NCBI RefSeq assembly: GCF_003050615.1 | Contig: NZ_NWBU01000010.1 | Coordinates: 1 to 64,000 of the forward strand | DNA from: Sphingomonas oleivorans | GTDB lineage: Bacteria; Pseudomonadota; Alphaproteobacteria; Sphingomonadales; Sphingomonadaceae | Length of the DNA stretch: 64,000 bases | Direction of reading: 5' to 3' | Part shown: piece after piece, positions 27,095 through 35,353 of the stretch | Layout of the letters: each line of letters starts with the position of its first letter | Position numbering within the stretch: the stretch's first letter is position 1 | Notes under the pieces: generated by a model | What the model was told of the DNA's origin: nothing | What the model saw: the letters and a program-made list of their open reading frames with translations, nothing else | Database searches by the model: none | Made by a program: the position numbers and the translations under genes

Positions 27095-28132
27095 ATGGCA
27101 TCGATCAAACTGGCCAACATAAGCAAATCACTCGGCCGGAACGACATTCTTCGCGGGATCGATCTCGATATCGGATCGGGCGAATTCATCGTCTTCGTCG
27201 GCCCTTCCGGCTGCGGCAAATCGACGCTGCTGCGGCTGATCGCCGGGCTGGACGAGATCACGTCCGGCGAACTGCTGATCGACGGGGTGCTGGCGAACGG
27301 AATGTCGCCATCCGATCGGCGGGTGGCGATGGTGTTCCAATCCTATGCGCTCTACCCGCATATGACCGTCCGTGAGAATATGTCCTTCTCCCTCAAAAAT
27401 GCGCGAATGGACAAAAGGGAGATAGAGAAGCGCGTGCAGGAGGCTGCGAGATCCTTGGATCTTGCGGGCCATCTCGATCGCCTGCCCAAGCAATTGTCGG
27501 GCGGGCAGCGCCAGCGCGTCGCGATCGGACGGGCGATCGTGCGCGAGCCGGGGCTGTTCCTGTTCGACGAGCCTCTGTCGAACCTCGATGCCGCATTGCG
27601 CGTGCAGACCCGGATCGAGATTGCGCGGCTTCATAAGTCGCTCAAGACGACGATGATCTATGTGACGCACGATCAGGTCGAGGCGATGACGCTCGCCGAC
27701 CGGATCGTCGTCCTCAATGCCGGCCGGATCGAGCAGGTCGGATCGCCGCTCGATCTCTACAACCGCCCCGCCAATCTGTTCGTGGCGGGGTTCATCGGAT
27801 CGCCGCAGATGAACTTCATCAGCCTGTCGACGACAGGGCCGGGGGCGTCGAGGGAGATGGTGCTGGGCATTCGTCCGGAGCATCTGTCCATCTCCCGCGA
27901 CGAACAATATCTGGCCAGCTTCGCCGGGAAGATCGAATTCATCGAAAATCTCGGCGAGCAGGTGCTCATCTATGTGAATATCGGGCAGGACCGCCCGCTC
28001 GTGGCCAAGGTCTCTCCCGATGAGGATTTCGCTCTAGGGCAGCATGTGGCGCTGAAGATGGAGCATGGCCGCGCCCATTATTTCGACGGCGAGAGCGGAA
28101 TGCGCCTGGAACGGGAGGCGGGCCATGGATGA
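27095..28132 (+). CDS. sugar ABC transporter ATPase (MsmK/UgpC-type)
   Basis: The start ATG 27095 follows AGGAGAGGG. The 345-residue protein has Walker A GPSGCGKST (36-44), Q-loop in VFQSYALYPHM (~80-90), signature LSGGQRQ (134-140), Walker B LFLFDEP (154-160) and the H-loop His192. A regulatory OB-like domain typical of the MalK/UgpC/MsmK group fills ~235-345. It powers import through the two permeases encoded upstream. It overlaps the truncated fructokinase gene by 8 nt. Confidence 0.95.
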   Translation: MASIKLANISKSLGRNDILRGIDLDIGSGEFIVFVGPSGCGKSTLLRLIAGLDEITSGELLIDGVLANGMSPSDRRVAMVFQSYALYPHMTVRENMSFSLKNARMDKREIEKRVQEAARSLDLAGHLDRLPKQLSGGQRQRVAIGRAIVREPGLFLFDEPLSNLDAALRVQTRIEIARLHKSLKTTMIYVTHDQVEAMTLADRIVVLNAGRIEQVGSPLDLYNRPANLFVAGFIGSPQMNFISLSTTGPGASREMVLGIRPEHLSISRDEQYLASFAGKIEFIENLGEQVLIYVNIGQDRPLVAKVSPDEDFALGQHVALKMEHGRAHYFDGESGMRLEREAGHG

Positions 28133-28430
28133 TGGAAAGAAGCTCTTCGACGCGATCGAGGCGGGCGGAACCAAGTTCAGCTGCCTGATCGGCTCGGGCC
28201 CCGGCCACATACGCGCGCGGGCCCGGATAGAAACGATCACGCCCGGAGAGACGTTCGGGAAGGTTCTGGCCTTCTTCCGGCAGGGCAGGGACATGCTCGG
28301 CCCGCTGAGCGGCCTGGGCATAGGATCCTTCGGCCCCCTCGATCTGAACCCATCTTCCCCAGCCTATGGCCATATCACCGACATGCCCAAGCCCGGCTGG
28401 GCGAACGCTGGCGCTCGCCATGGACGGTAG
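28125..28430 (+). pseudogene. truncated ROK-family fructokinase
   Basis: The start ATG 28125 has GGGAGG upstream and overlaps the ATPase gene. The 101 residues match the N-terminal third of ROK fructokinases: AIEAGGTKFSCLIGSGPG (phosphate-binding loop), then GLGIGSFGPLDLNPSSP and GHITDMPKPGW. After PKPGW the sequence becomes ANAGARHGR and stops. The catalytic Asp, zinc-binding cysteines and the C-terminal two-thirds (about 200 residues) are absent, with no continuation in any frame before the next gene. This is an internal or 3' deletion, so the locus no longer encodes a working kinase. Confidence 0.82.
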
Positions 28431-28486
28431 CTGAGCGATTTCCCGCTCTGCGGGGGCAAGACGAAATTTCAGGACCGAAACATCAA

Positions 28487-28511
28487 GCGGCGGCCCGGCC
28501 GGGGCCGCCGC
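28487..28511 (+). promoter_or_regulatory. GC-only hairpin just before the GH32/68-like gene
   Basis: GCGGCGGCCC (28487-28496) pairs perfectly with GGGCCGCCGC (28502-28511) around a 5-nt loop, ending 3 nt before the binding site GAGGAGGG (28515-28522). The position mirrors the hairpin before the ATPase gene, suggesting the same kind of intercistronic control. Confidence 0.5.
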
Positions 28512-28531
28512 AAAGAGGAGGGATGTGCAAA

Positions 28532-29509
28532 ATGTTTGAACTCAGGGACTATTGGGTATGGGATTTCTGGTTCGCGCGGACGCCCGATGCGCATCATCTC
28601 TTCTATCTGCACGCGCCCAAATCGCTGAACGATCCCGATCAGCGCCATTGGCATGTGAAGATCGGGCATGCCTCGTCCCCCGATCTTCTGAACTGGACCG
28701 ATCATGGCGCCTGCTTCGCCCCGAATGCGGAGCCCGCGCTGGACGATTACACGACCTGGACGGGAAGCATCATCGAGCATGATGGCCTCTGGCACCTATT
28801 CTATACGGGGACGAGCCGCGCCGAGGGCGGGATGAAGCAGCGCATCTTCCGCGCCACCTCCACGGATCTTCATCACTGGACCCGTGCCGGGGACGGCGCG
28901 GCGCTCGATCTCGACGAGCGATGGTATGAGGAATATTCCCCCGGGCTGTGGCACGACCGCGCCTGGCGCGATCCCTGGGTGATGCGCGATCCCGCATCGG
29001 GCCAGTTTCACATGATATTCACCGCCCGGGTGAAAGAGGGGGACAGCTCGTCGCGCGGCGTGCTCGGCCATGCCGTTTCCGATGATCTGGTGGAGTGGAA
29101 GGCCCGGCCGCCAATTTCCGAGCCCGGCTTTTTCGGCCATTGCGAAGTGCCCCAAGTCATCCGGATGGACGACCGATGGATATGCCTGTTCTGCACGGAG
29201 GCACGCTTCTTCGGCGAGGAGTATCGCAAGGTCGCGCCGGGCGGCGCCGTGACGGGCACGCATTATTTTGTCGCGGACGCGCCGACCGGGCCGTGGCGGC
29301 TCGGGCCGGGGCCGTTTTTTGACGGCGATATGCAGGCGACGCGCTATGCCGGGCGCGCGGTGGAGCATGATGGCCAATGCTATTATTTCGCCTTCCGGCA
29401 CAGCGACGAGGATGGCCGCTTTATTGGCAAGATAGACGGGCCTTATCGTCTTGCCTTTGACGAGGATCGCGGGCTGCATCTGGAAAGCAGGGTCGAAGCG
29501 TTGACCTGA
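28532..29509 (+). CDS. GH32/GH68-like five-bladed beta-propeller glycosidase
   Basis: The 325-residue protein has no signal peptide. The start is set at ATG 28532, 9 nt after GAGGAGGG; an in-frame ATG at 28523 directly abuts that site. Clan GH-J-like features are seen in order: a putative nucleophile Asp11 in WVWDFWFA (position of the family's NDPNG), the blade repeats with Asp-box-like SPDLLNWTDHG and STDLHHWTRAG, the transition-state stabiliser RDP (146-148, WRDPWV), and a putative acid/base Glu205 in HCEVPQV (position of the family's EC motif). The family cleaves or transfers fructosyl units. The motifs diverge from classical invertases, and a GH43-like activity cannot be excluded. Confidence 0.72.
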   Translation: MFELRDYWVWDFWFARTPDAHHLFYLHAPKSLNDPDQRHWHVKIGHASSPDLLNWTDHGACFAPNAEPALDDYTTWTGSIIEHDGLWHLFYTGTSRAEGGMKQRIFRATSTDLHHWTRAGDGAALDLDERWYEEYSPGLWHDRAWRDPWVMRDPASGQFHMIFTARVKEGDSSSRGVLGHAVSDDLVEWKARPPISEPGFFGHCEVPQVIRMDDRWICLFCTEARFFGEEYRKVAPGGAVTGTHYFVADAPTGPWRLGPGPFFDGDMQATRYAGRAVEHDGQCYYFAFRHSDEDGRFIGKIDGPYRLAFDEDRGLHLESRVEALT

Positions 29510-29629
29510 TCCCGTCGCTTGCCTGATGAACATCGGCTCGGGACCGGCTACATTAGGGAATTTCCACGATGCCGGGCTTTCCGGTTCGGCATCCGGACAG
29601 GATGCGCGGGAACGGGCCGGAACGGCGGC

Positions 29630-31123
29630 ATGGCGGAAGTCGAACTCAAGCTGGAACTCGATCCGGCGCAGGCGGAGACGCTTGGCGGGCGGCTCGCCGA
29701 GCTTCTCGGCCCCTCCGCCGCGAAGCCGCTGGTTTCGACCTATTATGACACGTCCGATCGCAGGCTGCGTGCGGCGGGCCTGTCGCTGCGCATCCGCCGA
29801 TCCGGAAATCGCTATCTCCAGACGATCAAGGCCGATGCCGGCGGCAATGCCGGCCTGTTCGACCGGGCCGAATGGGAAGTTGAAATAGGCGGCACCGAGC
29901 CCGATCCGCGTGCCATAGCGGATACACCGCTCGATCATCTCGCTGTGCCGGCCTGGTCGCTCATGCCGCTGTTCAGCAGCGAGGTTGAACGCGCCTTGTG
30001 GCAGATCGAGGAAGGGGATGCCCGGATCGAGCTGGCATTCGATCGCGGCTGCGTGTTGGCGCTTGGCGTGGTCGAGCCTTTTTGCGAGCTCGAACTGGAA
30101 TTGAAGGAGGGTGAGCCCGCTACGCTCTTCGCCTGGCTCGACCGGCTCGGCGATGTAGGAGGCATGCGCCTCGGCGTCCGCAGCAAGGCCGATCGCGGCT
30201 ATGCGCTGGTGGAGCAGGGCGCGGGCGCCGCGAGCAAGGCCGGCCCGGTCCTGCTCGGCATCACGGATACGGCAGGGGAAGCGTTCGCGACGATCGTACG
30301 CGCATGTCTGCGCCATTTCCGGCTCAACGAGCCGCTCATCCTTGCCGCCGCGGATGCGGAGGCGGTGCATCAGGCGCGTGTCGCGCTGCGGCGGCTGCGC
30401 TCGGCCCTGTCGCTATTCAGACCGTTGCTGAGTGATCCCGAAAGCGAAAAAATGCGGGCCGAGCTCAAATGGCTGGCCGCGCTGCTCGGCGAGGCGCGCA
30501 ATCTCGATGTGCTGATCGGCCATATCGACATTGTCGAGCTGAAGCCCCGGCTCGATGCGGCGCGGGCCGATGTCTATGATCGCGTTTGCGTGGGCCTGAA
30601 TTCACCGCGCAGCCGCGGGCTGATCCTCGACATCGCCCGTTGGGCGGAAGCGGGCGATTGGCGCGGGACGACCGATTTCGACAAGGCCGGGCTTCGCAAC
30701 CTGCCGGTGATCCGCTTTGCCGGACAACTGCTCGATCGCCGCCGGCGGAAGTTCCGCAAGGCGGGAAGGGATATTGCCGGGCTCGATCCGGCCGAGCGGC
30801 ATGATCTTAGGATCGCCGCGAAGAAGCTGCGCTATGCCGCCGAATTCTTCGCCGGCCTCTATGAAGACAAGCGGGCCAAAAAACGCCGCCGACGCTTCCT
30901 CGCTGCGCTGGACCGGATCCAGACCAGCCTGGGCGAGCTCAACGATGCCGAGACGGGACGGGACATAATTGCCGATCTTGCTCGTCAGGATCCCGATCCG
31001 CTTATCGCACAGCGGCTGGAGGCACTGGCGGCCGAGCGGTTCGATCCCGATGCCGGAAAGGGAATTTCCGCCGCTGAGGCCGCCTTCGATGATTTTGCGC
31101 GCGTCAAGCGCTTCTGGTGCTGA
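29630..31123 (+). CDS. CYTH-CHAD domain protein (inorganic polyphosphate related)
   Basis: The start is ATG 29630 (MAEVELKLEL), giving the CYTH ExExK motif directly at the N-terminus; upstream in-frame sequence looks non-coding. The 497-residue protein has an N-terminal CYTH tunnel domain (~1-200; ExExK, STYYDTSDRRLRAAGLSLRI, ELELKEG) that hydrolyses or binds triphosphates, and a C-terminal CHAD helical domain (~215-495) with conserved basic His/Arg/Lys helices (VHQARVALRRLRSALSLF, HDLRIAAKKLRYAAEFF) that binds polyphosphate. It looks like a single gene in its own unit. Confidence 0.9.
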   Translation: MAEVELKLELDPAQAETLGGRLAELLGPSAAKPLVSTYYDTSDRRLRAAGLSLRIRRSGNRYLQTIKADAGGNAGLFDRAEWEVEIGGTEPDPRAIADTPLDHLAVPAWSLMPLFSSEVERALWQIEEGDARIELAFDRGCVLALGVVEPFCELELELKEGEPATLFAWLDRLGDVGGMRLGVRSKADRGYALVEQGAGAASKAGPVLLGITDTAGEAFATIVRACLRHFRLNEPLILAAADAEAVHQARVALRRLRSALSLFRPLLSDPESEKMRAELKWLAALLGEARNLDVLIGHIDIVELKPRLDAARADVYDRVCVGLNSPRSRGLILDIARWAEAGDWRGTTDFDKAGLRNLPVIRFAGQLLDRRRRKFRKAGRDIAGLDPAERHDLRIAAKKLRYAAEFFAGLYEDKRAKKRRRRFLAALDRIQTSLGELNDAETGRDIIADLARQDPDPLIAQRLEALAAERFDPDAGKGISAAEAAFDDFARVKRFWC

Positions 31124-31144
31124 CGGCTTGGTCCGCGTGGCGGC

Positions 31145-31450
31145 TCAGTCCGGCCGCACCGGGCCGGTCGATTCCCGTTCGACCAGCGTCAGCTCGGCCT
31201 CGATATCGGCATAGCGTTCGACGGCGCCCCTGCCGATCATCGTCATCAGCCGTTCGGTGGCGTTGCGCGCCATTTCCACCAGAGGGCGGCGGATCGTGGT
31301 GAGCGCGGGCGAGAGCATGCTGGCGATGGGGCTGTCGTCGAAGCCGGCGACCGACACATCCCCCGGCACCGATATTTTGCGCGCGATCGCTTCCTTGAGC
31401 ACGCCGGCGGCCATGATGTCGTTGCTCGCGAAAATGGCGGTGGACGGCCG
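31145..31450 (-). pseudogene. C-terminal remnant of a LacI-family regulator
   Basis: In this frame the sequence reads RPSTAIFASNDI then MAAGVLKEAIARKI, SVPGDVSVAGFDDSPIASML and LTTIRRPLVEMARNATERLM, the last ~100 residues of a LacI-type regulator. The DNA-binding half and the first part of the effector domain are missing. The similarity ends near 31450, where the remains of an oppositely oriented gene begin. Confidence 0.8.
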
Positions 31451-31470
31451 AGGGCGGCCATGGCGGCGGC

Positions 31471-31701
31471 GACGATGCGATGCTGGAAGATGTTTTCGGC
31501 ACGCCGCCGGCGGACAGGTTCCGTCGCTCGTCCGACGAGCGTGGCGGGGCCTATTCGATCCTGATCGGCGTCGCCGCGAACCATTGCTTCCAGACCGGCC
31601 AGACGGTGCGGATCGCGGATCTCGTCAACGGCCTCACGCCGCCGATCGCAGCGCCGATGCCGTCGCGCTCCACCCCGATCCCCATGCCGCGACGCGTCTG
31701 A
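31471..31701 (+). pseudogene. C-terminal remnant of a Gfo/Idh/MocA-type oxidoreductase
   Basis: The plus frame reads DDAMLEDVFGTPPADRF and then GGAYSILIGVAANHCFQTGQ and TVRIADLV, resembling the C-terminal end of Gfo/Idh/MocA sugar oxidoreductases, followed by a Pro-rich tail to the stop at 31701. The Rossmann domain and active site are absent. It points away from the LacI remnant, as if both are the far ends of a divergent pair whose middle was deleted. Confidence 0.55.
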
Positions 31702-31733
31702 CTTTCATCTTCCGTTCCGGCGAGGCGGAGCGC

Positions 31734-32147
31734 TCACGCGTTCATGTGCGTGAAGGCGGGGGGGTCGCTCGCCGGAAAGGATTCGTCCGAAGCTTCGTCG
31801 ACCTCGTCCCAGGCTGCGGCCGGTTCGGCGGGTGCGGTTGGTCGCGCCCGATCCGGAGCGGGCCGGCTGCCGCGGCGCCATCGCGGGATCAGCGCCGCAG
31901 CGATGCCCGCCGCGGCCAGTCCGCCGCCGATCAGCAGCAGCGTAGCGGTGGAGGGTCTTGGAGAACGGGGCGCGGGCTTCGCCGCCTTGCCATGCGGCAC
32001 GGCCGCCTGCTCGGCCCAGGCGGTTCCGGAATCCTCCTCAACCAGGATCTTGTTGCAGCCGCAATTGGCGATTTCGTGCAGGAGATGGTGCTCGGACGTA
32101 CCCTCGGCTCGCGGCGTCTCGCCGCTGCCCGTGTCGATCGCGGTCAT
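31734..32147 (-). CDS. small single-pass membrane protein, unknown
   Basis: The protein has 137 residues with one hydrophobic segment at ~68-88 (ATLLLIGGGLAAAGIAAALI) and a short Arg-rich stretch after it. The C-terminus carries an acidic motif, EASDESFPASDPPA, that I have seen at the ends of other small alphaproteobacterial proteins. Its ATG overlaps the TGA of the upstream small gene (ATGA at 32144-32147). Function unknown. Confidence 0.6.
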   Translation of the reverse strand: MTAIDTGSGETPRAEGTSEHHLLHEIANCGCNKILVEEDSGTAWAEQAAVPHGKAAKPAPRSPRPSTATLLLIGGGLAAAGIAAALIPRWRRGSRPAPDRARPTAPAEPAAAWDEVDEASDESFPASDPPAFTHMNA

Positions 32148-32338
32148 GCCGGCCTCCCTAGGGGCAAGGATAGCAGCGTGGGGAGGGGGCGCCCGCCGCA
32201 GCCGAGCGCGGTCAGCGCAGCCGCCATGGCGCGCCTATACTCCGCCGAATCGCGTGGAAGCTGGTGCCATGCCAGGCGCGAATGGCGGGCGAGCGCCTCA
32301 TGCCAGATCCGGCTGGCGACTTCCTCGAGCTCGGACAT
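32144..32338 (-). CDS. small hypothetical protein, 64 aa
   Basis: This frame encodes a helical N-terminal half (MSELEEVASRIWHEALARHS) and a Pro/Leu-rich end. The ATGA overlap with the next gene favours real translation and coupling. An in-frame ATG at 32398 would add 20 residues. No family recognised. Confidence 0.45.
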   Translation of the reverse strand: MSELEEVASRIWHEALARHSRLAWHQLPRDSAEYRRAMAAALTALGCGGRPLPTLLSLPLGRPA

Positions 32339-32652
32339 TGCGGGCAGCCTCGCATGAATGAGGCAGGATATGATTGCGCGAGGAAATAGTCTGTCCATGG
32401 TGTAGGTCCGCTCCGATGTCGTTGCGCGGCGCCACGAGTGGCAATTTCGCCATTCGCCCACATTAACAATCATTATGGCTGCTCCACGCCATGCCGGAAC
32501 GGAGGAAGTGAAAGGCTGTTCCGTCGGCACGAAAATGCCGTGCGCCGGACTATGATGGCCTCCTGACGAGACAAGCGGCTTGGCCTTGATCTTGACCCGC
32601 GATAATCCCTTGAGCATAGCGTTGGTGTATTGTACGACTAGAACAGTAAATT

Positions 32653-33318
32653 ATGGGGCTGGCTGAAGTGACCGATCAAAGTTTCGATGCGATGCGGCGG
32701 GCGATGGTCGCCAGCCAGTTGAGGACCACCGCCGTGAGCGATCCGCGTGTGATCGCCGCCATGGGGGAGGTGCCGCGCGAACGGCATGTGCCGCGCAGCC
32801 GCTCGGCGCTCGCTTATGTCGATACGGCCGTGCCGCTGGGCGGCGGGCGCGCGCTCAACGCGCCGATGGTGACGGGCCGGCTGCTGACCGAAGCGCAGGT
32901 CGCGCCCGAGGATCGGGTGCTGCTGGTCGGCGCCGCGACGGGCTATGCGGCGGCGCTCCTTTCTCTCCTCGCCGGCTCGGTGGTGGCACTGGAGGAGGAT
33001 GCTGCGCTGCTCGCGACGGCGCGCGATGCCGGCGTTCCGGCTAATGTGGAGTTCGTCGAAGGGCCGCTGGCCGAAGGCTGGCCTGCCAAGGCGCCTTATG
33101 ACCTGATCTTCGTCGATGGCGCGATCGAGACGATTCCGGACGCGCTGATCGCCCAGCTCGCCGATGATGGAAGGCTTGCCGCGGCAATCGTCGAGCGCGG
33201 CGTGACCCGCCTCGGCATCGGCCGCCGCGCGGGCGAGGGCTTCGGCTTCACGCCCTTTGCCGATGCCGAAGCGGTGTCGCTGCCCGGCTTCGCCAAGCCG
33301 CCGCAATTCGTTTTCTGA
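32653..33318 (+). CDS. protein-L-isoaspartate O-methyltransferase family protein
   Basis: This 221-residue protein starts with the conserved block MRRAMVASQLRTTAV and VIAAMGEVPRERHVP and contains the SAM-binding loop LLVGAATGYAAALLSLLAG (~96-114) and the motif DLIFVDGAIETIP. It belongs to the PCMT family, but the SAM loop is degenerate relative to classical Pcm (GTGSGY), so repair activity is uncertain. A GTG at 32668 (VTDQSFDAM) is an alternative start. It lies 28 bp before a TolC gene. Confidence 0.85.
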   Translation: MGLAEVTDQSFDAMRRAMVASQLRTTAVSDPRVIAAMGEVPRERHVPRSRSALAYVDTAVPLGGGRALNAPMVTGRLLTEAQVAPEDRVLLVGAATGYAAALLSLLAGSVVALEEDAALLATARDAGVPANVEFVEGPLAEGWPAKAPYDLIFVDGAIETIPDALIAQLADDGRLAAAIVERGVTRLGIGRRAGEGFGFTPFADAEAVSLPGFAKPPQFVF

Positions 33319-33346
33319 TCAGTTCATCCTAGGGGGGATTGTCGCC

Positions 33347-34849
33347 ATGCGCCTGATGTTGCGGGCCGGGGTCTGCCTTGCCGCGATGGCCGCCATGCCC
33401 GCGCAGGCGGATACGCTGCGCGAGGCGCTGGAAAAGGCCTATCGCACGAATCCGACATTGACCGGCGCGCGCGCCGGTCAGCGGGCAACCGACGAGGGCG
33501 TGCCGATCGCCAAGGCGGGCGCGCGCCCATCGTTGAGCGCCAGCGGCGGCTATAATGAATTCGTCGTGCCCCAGGGCAATTCCGTCACCGCGCCGACGCG
33601 TTCGATCGGCGGGCGGGCGGATCTTGGCATGCCGATCTTTCAGGGCGGCGCGGTGAAAAATGGCATCCGGGCGGCGGATGCGCGCGTCCTGGCGGGCCGG
33701 GCAGGGCTCCGCTCGATCGAGGCGGATGTGTTCACGCGGGTCGTGGCGGCCTATATGGACGTGATCCGCGATCAGTCGATCGTCAGCCTGAACGAAAATA
33801 ACGTTCGGGTGCTCGAGACCAATCTCGCCGCGTCGCGCGATCGCTTCCAGGTGGGCGACCTCACGCGCACCGACGTCTCCCAGTCGGAAGCGCGTCTGGC
33901 GATCGCCATGAGCAGTCTCGAAACGGCGCGGGCGCAGCTCGATGGCAGCCGCGAAAATTATCTGGAGGTCGTCGGCTCCTTCCCGCAGGCGCTCGAAACG
34001 CCGCCGTCGCTGCCGAGCCTGCCGACCATGGCCGACGATGCCGTCGATGTCGCGATCGAGAATAATCCAGCGCTCGAATCCGCCCGGCAGCGCAGCCGTG
34101 CGGCGGATTATGATGTGCGCGTCGCCAATGCCGCGCGCCTCCCGACCCTGTCGGCGACGGCGGGGGGCAGCTACGCCAATTTTCTGGGCACCGTATCCTC
34201 GCCCATTCCCGGCGCGTCTGTCTCGCAGATGCAGAAGTCCGTGACGCTGGGCGTCGGCGCCACCCTGCCGCTCTATCAGGGCGGTCAGCCTGCCGCGCGC
34301 GTGCGCCAGGCCCAGGCGCTGGCGAGCCAATCGCTCGAGGAGGTGACCGAGACAGAGCGGGCCGTCGTCGCCGATGCGCGCACGGCTTACTCGCAATATC
34401 GCGCGGCGCAGAGCGTGATCGCCTCCTCGCAGACGGCGGTGTCGGCGAACGAGCTGGCGCTGGAAGGCGTGCGCGCCGAAAATAGCGTCGGCACGCGCGA
34501 CATATTGGACGTGCTCAACGCCGAGCAGGAATTGCTCAACAGCCGCGTCCAGCTCGTCACCGCGCGGCGTGATGCCTATGTCGCTGGCTTCGCGCTGCTG
34601 GCGGCGATGGGCCGGGCGGAAGCACGCGATCTCGGCCTCGATGGCGGTGCGCTCTACGATCCCGAGCTGAACTATAAGCGCGTCCGCAACCGCATCTCGG
34701 ACTGGGACAGCGATCCAAAGCCCGTTCCGGTCGCGACGCGCACCGTGGACGTGCCCGCGCCCGAGCCGACCAGCGCCGCTCCCGTGCCGTCGACGCCCGC
34801 GGAATCGACGCCTTCGCCCGCGCAGGGGAACAATCCGCCGCGAAGCTAG
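33347..34849 (+). CDS. tolC: TolC-family outer membrane channel protein
   Basis: The start ATG 33347 follows AGGGGGGA. The 500-residue protein has a signal peptide (~1-22, ending MPAQA), then TolC repeats (TLREALEKAYRTNPTLTGAR; RYQVG-like DRFQVGDLTRTDVSQSEARL; LDVLNAEQELLNSRVQLVTA) and a Pro-rich C-terminal tail (~455-500). It is the outer membrane duct for type I secretion and drug efflux. The strong binding site and the terminator after it suggest a short pcm-tolC unit. Confidence 0.93.
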   Translation: MRLMLRAGVCLAAMAAMPAQADTLREALEKAYRTNPTLTGARAGQRATDEGVPIAKAGARPSLSASGGYNEFVVPQGNSVTAPTRSIGGRADLGMPIFQGGAVKNGIRAADARVLAGRAGLRSIEADVFTRVVAAYMDVIRDQSIVSLNENNVRVLETNLAASRDRFQVGDLTRTDVSQSEARLAIAMSSLETARAQLDGSRENYLEVVGSFPQALETPPSLPSLPTMADDAVDVAIENNPALESARQRSRAADYDVRVANAARLPTLSATAGGSYANFLGTVSSPIPGASVSQMQKSVTLGVGATLPLYQGGQPAARVRQAQALASQSLEEVTETERAVVADARTAYSQYRAAQSVIASSQTAVSANELALEGVRAENSVGTRDILDVLNAEQELLNSRVQLVTARRDAYVAGFALLAAMGRAEARDLGLDGGALYDPELNYKRVRNRISDWDSDPKPVPVATRTVDVPAPEPTSAAPVPSTPAESTPSPAQGNNPPRS

Positions 34850-34863
34850 CCCCAGCTTCTTCC

Positions 34864-34887
34864 TTCCCCCGTGACTCCTCGGGGGAA
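34864..34887 (+). terminator. terminator after tolC
   Basis: TTCCCCCG (34864-34871) pairs perfectly with CGGGGGAA (34880-34887) around an 8-nt loop, 14 nt after the tolC stop. It overlaps the upstream in-frame GTG of the next gene, which supports the later ATG as that gene's start. Confidence 0.65.
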
Positions 34888-34906
34888 CTGGGCGATAGTC
34901 CGCCTC

Positions 34907-35353
34907 ATGGTGGACAGCAGCGGCAAGCATGAGCCCTCGATGGAAGATATTCTCGCTTCCATCAAACGCATCATCGCGGATGACAGCGCGGCGGCGCTGG
35001 CGGCGGCACGCGTCCGGCCGTCCACGCCGGACGATGCCGCCGCGTCGGATCTGCGTGCCGAGACGGACGAGGATGTGCTGGAACTGACCGAGCCCATGGA
35101 CGAGCCGCCGCTGTTCGCGCCGGGGCCGGTGGAAGCGCTGATCTCCGAACGGGCGGCGCGCACGAGCCGGGAGGCGCTCGCCGCGCTCTCGTCCATCGCC
35201 GTGCGGCCGGATGCGGGGGCGAACACGCTCGACGGGCTGGTGCGCGAGATGCTGCGGCCGCTGCTCAAGCAATGGCTCGACGAGCGGCTTCCCGGGCTGG
35301 TGGAGGAACTTGTCGCCCGCGAAATCGCGCGGATCACGGGGCGTATCGGCTAG
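34907..35353 (+). CDS. PopZ/DUF2497-family polar organising protein
   Basis: The ~148-residue protein has the two hallmark ends of the family: an N-terminal short helix (PSMEDILASIKRIIADD at ~11-27) and a C-terminal helical block (LDGLVREMLRPLLKQWLDER, VEELVAREIARITGR), separated by an acidic Pro/Ala-rich disordered linker. In Caulobacter PopZ condenses at the cell pole and anchors the ParB-parS complex. The same arrangement here indicates a polar scaffold. Confidence 0.85.
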   Translation: MVDSSGKHEPSMEDILASIKRIIADDSAAALAAARVRPSTPDDAAASDLRAETDEDVLELTEPMDEPPLFAPGPVEALISERAARTSREALAALSSIAVRPDAGANTLDGLVREMLRPLLKQWLDERLPGLVEELVAREIARITGRIG

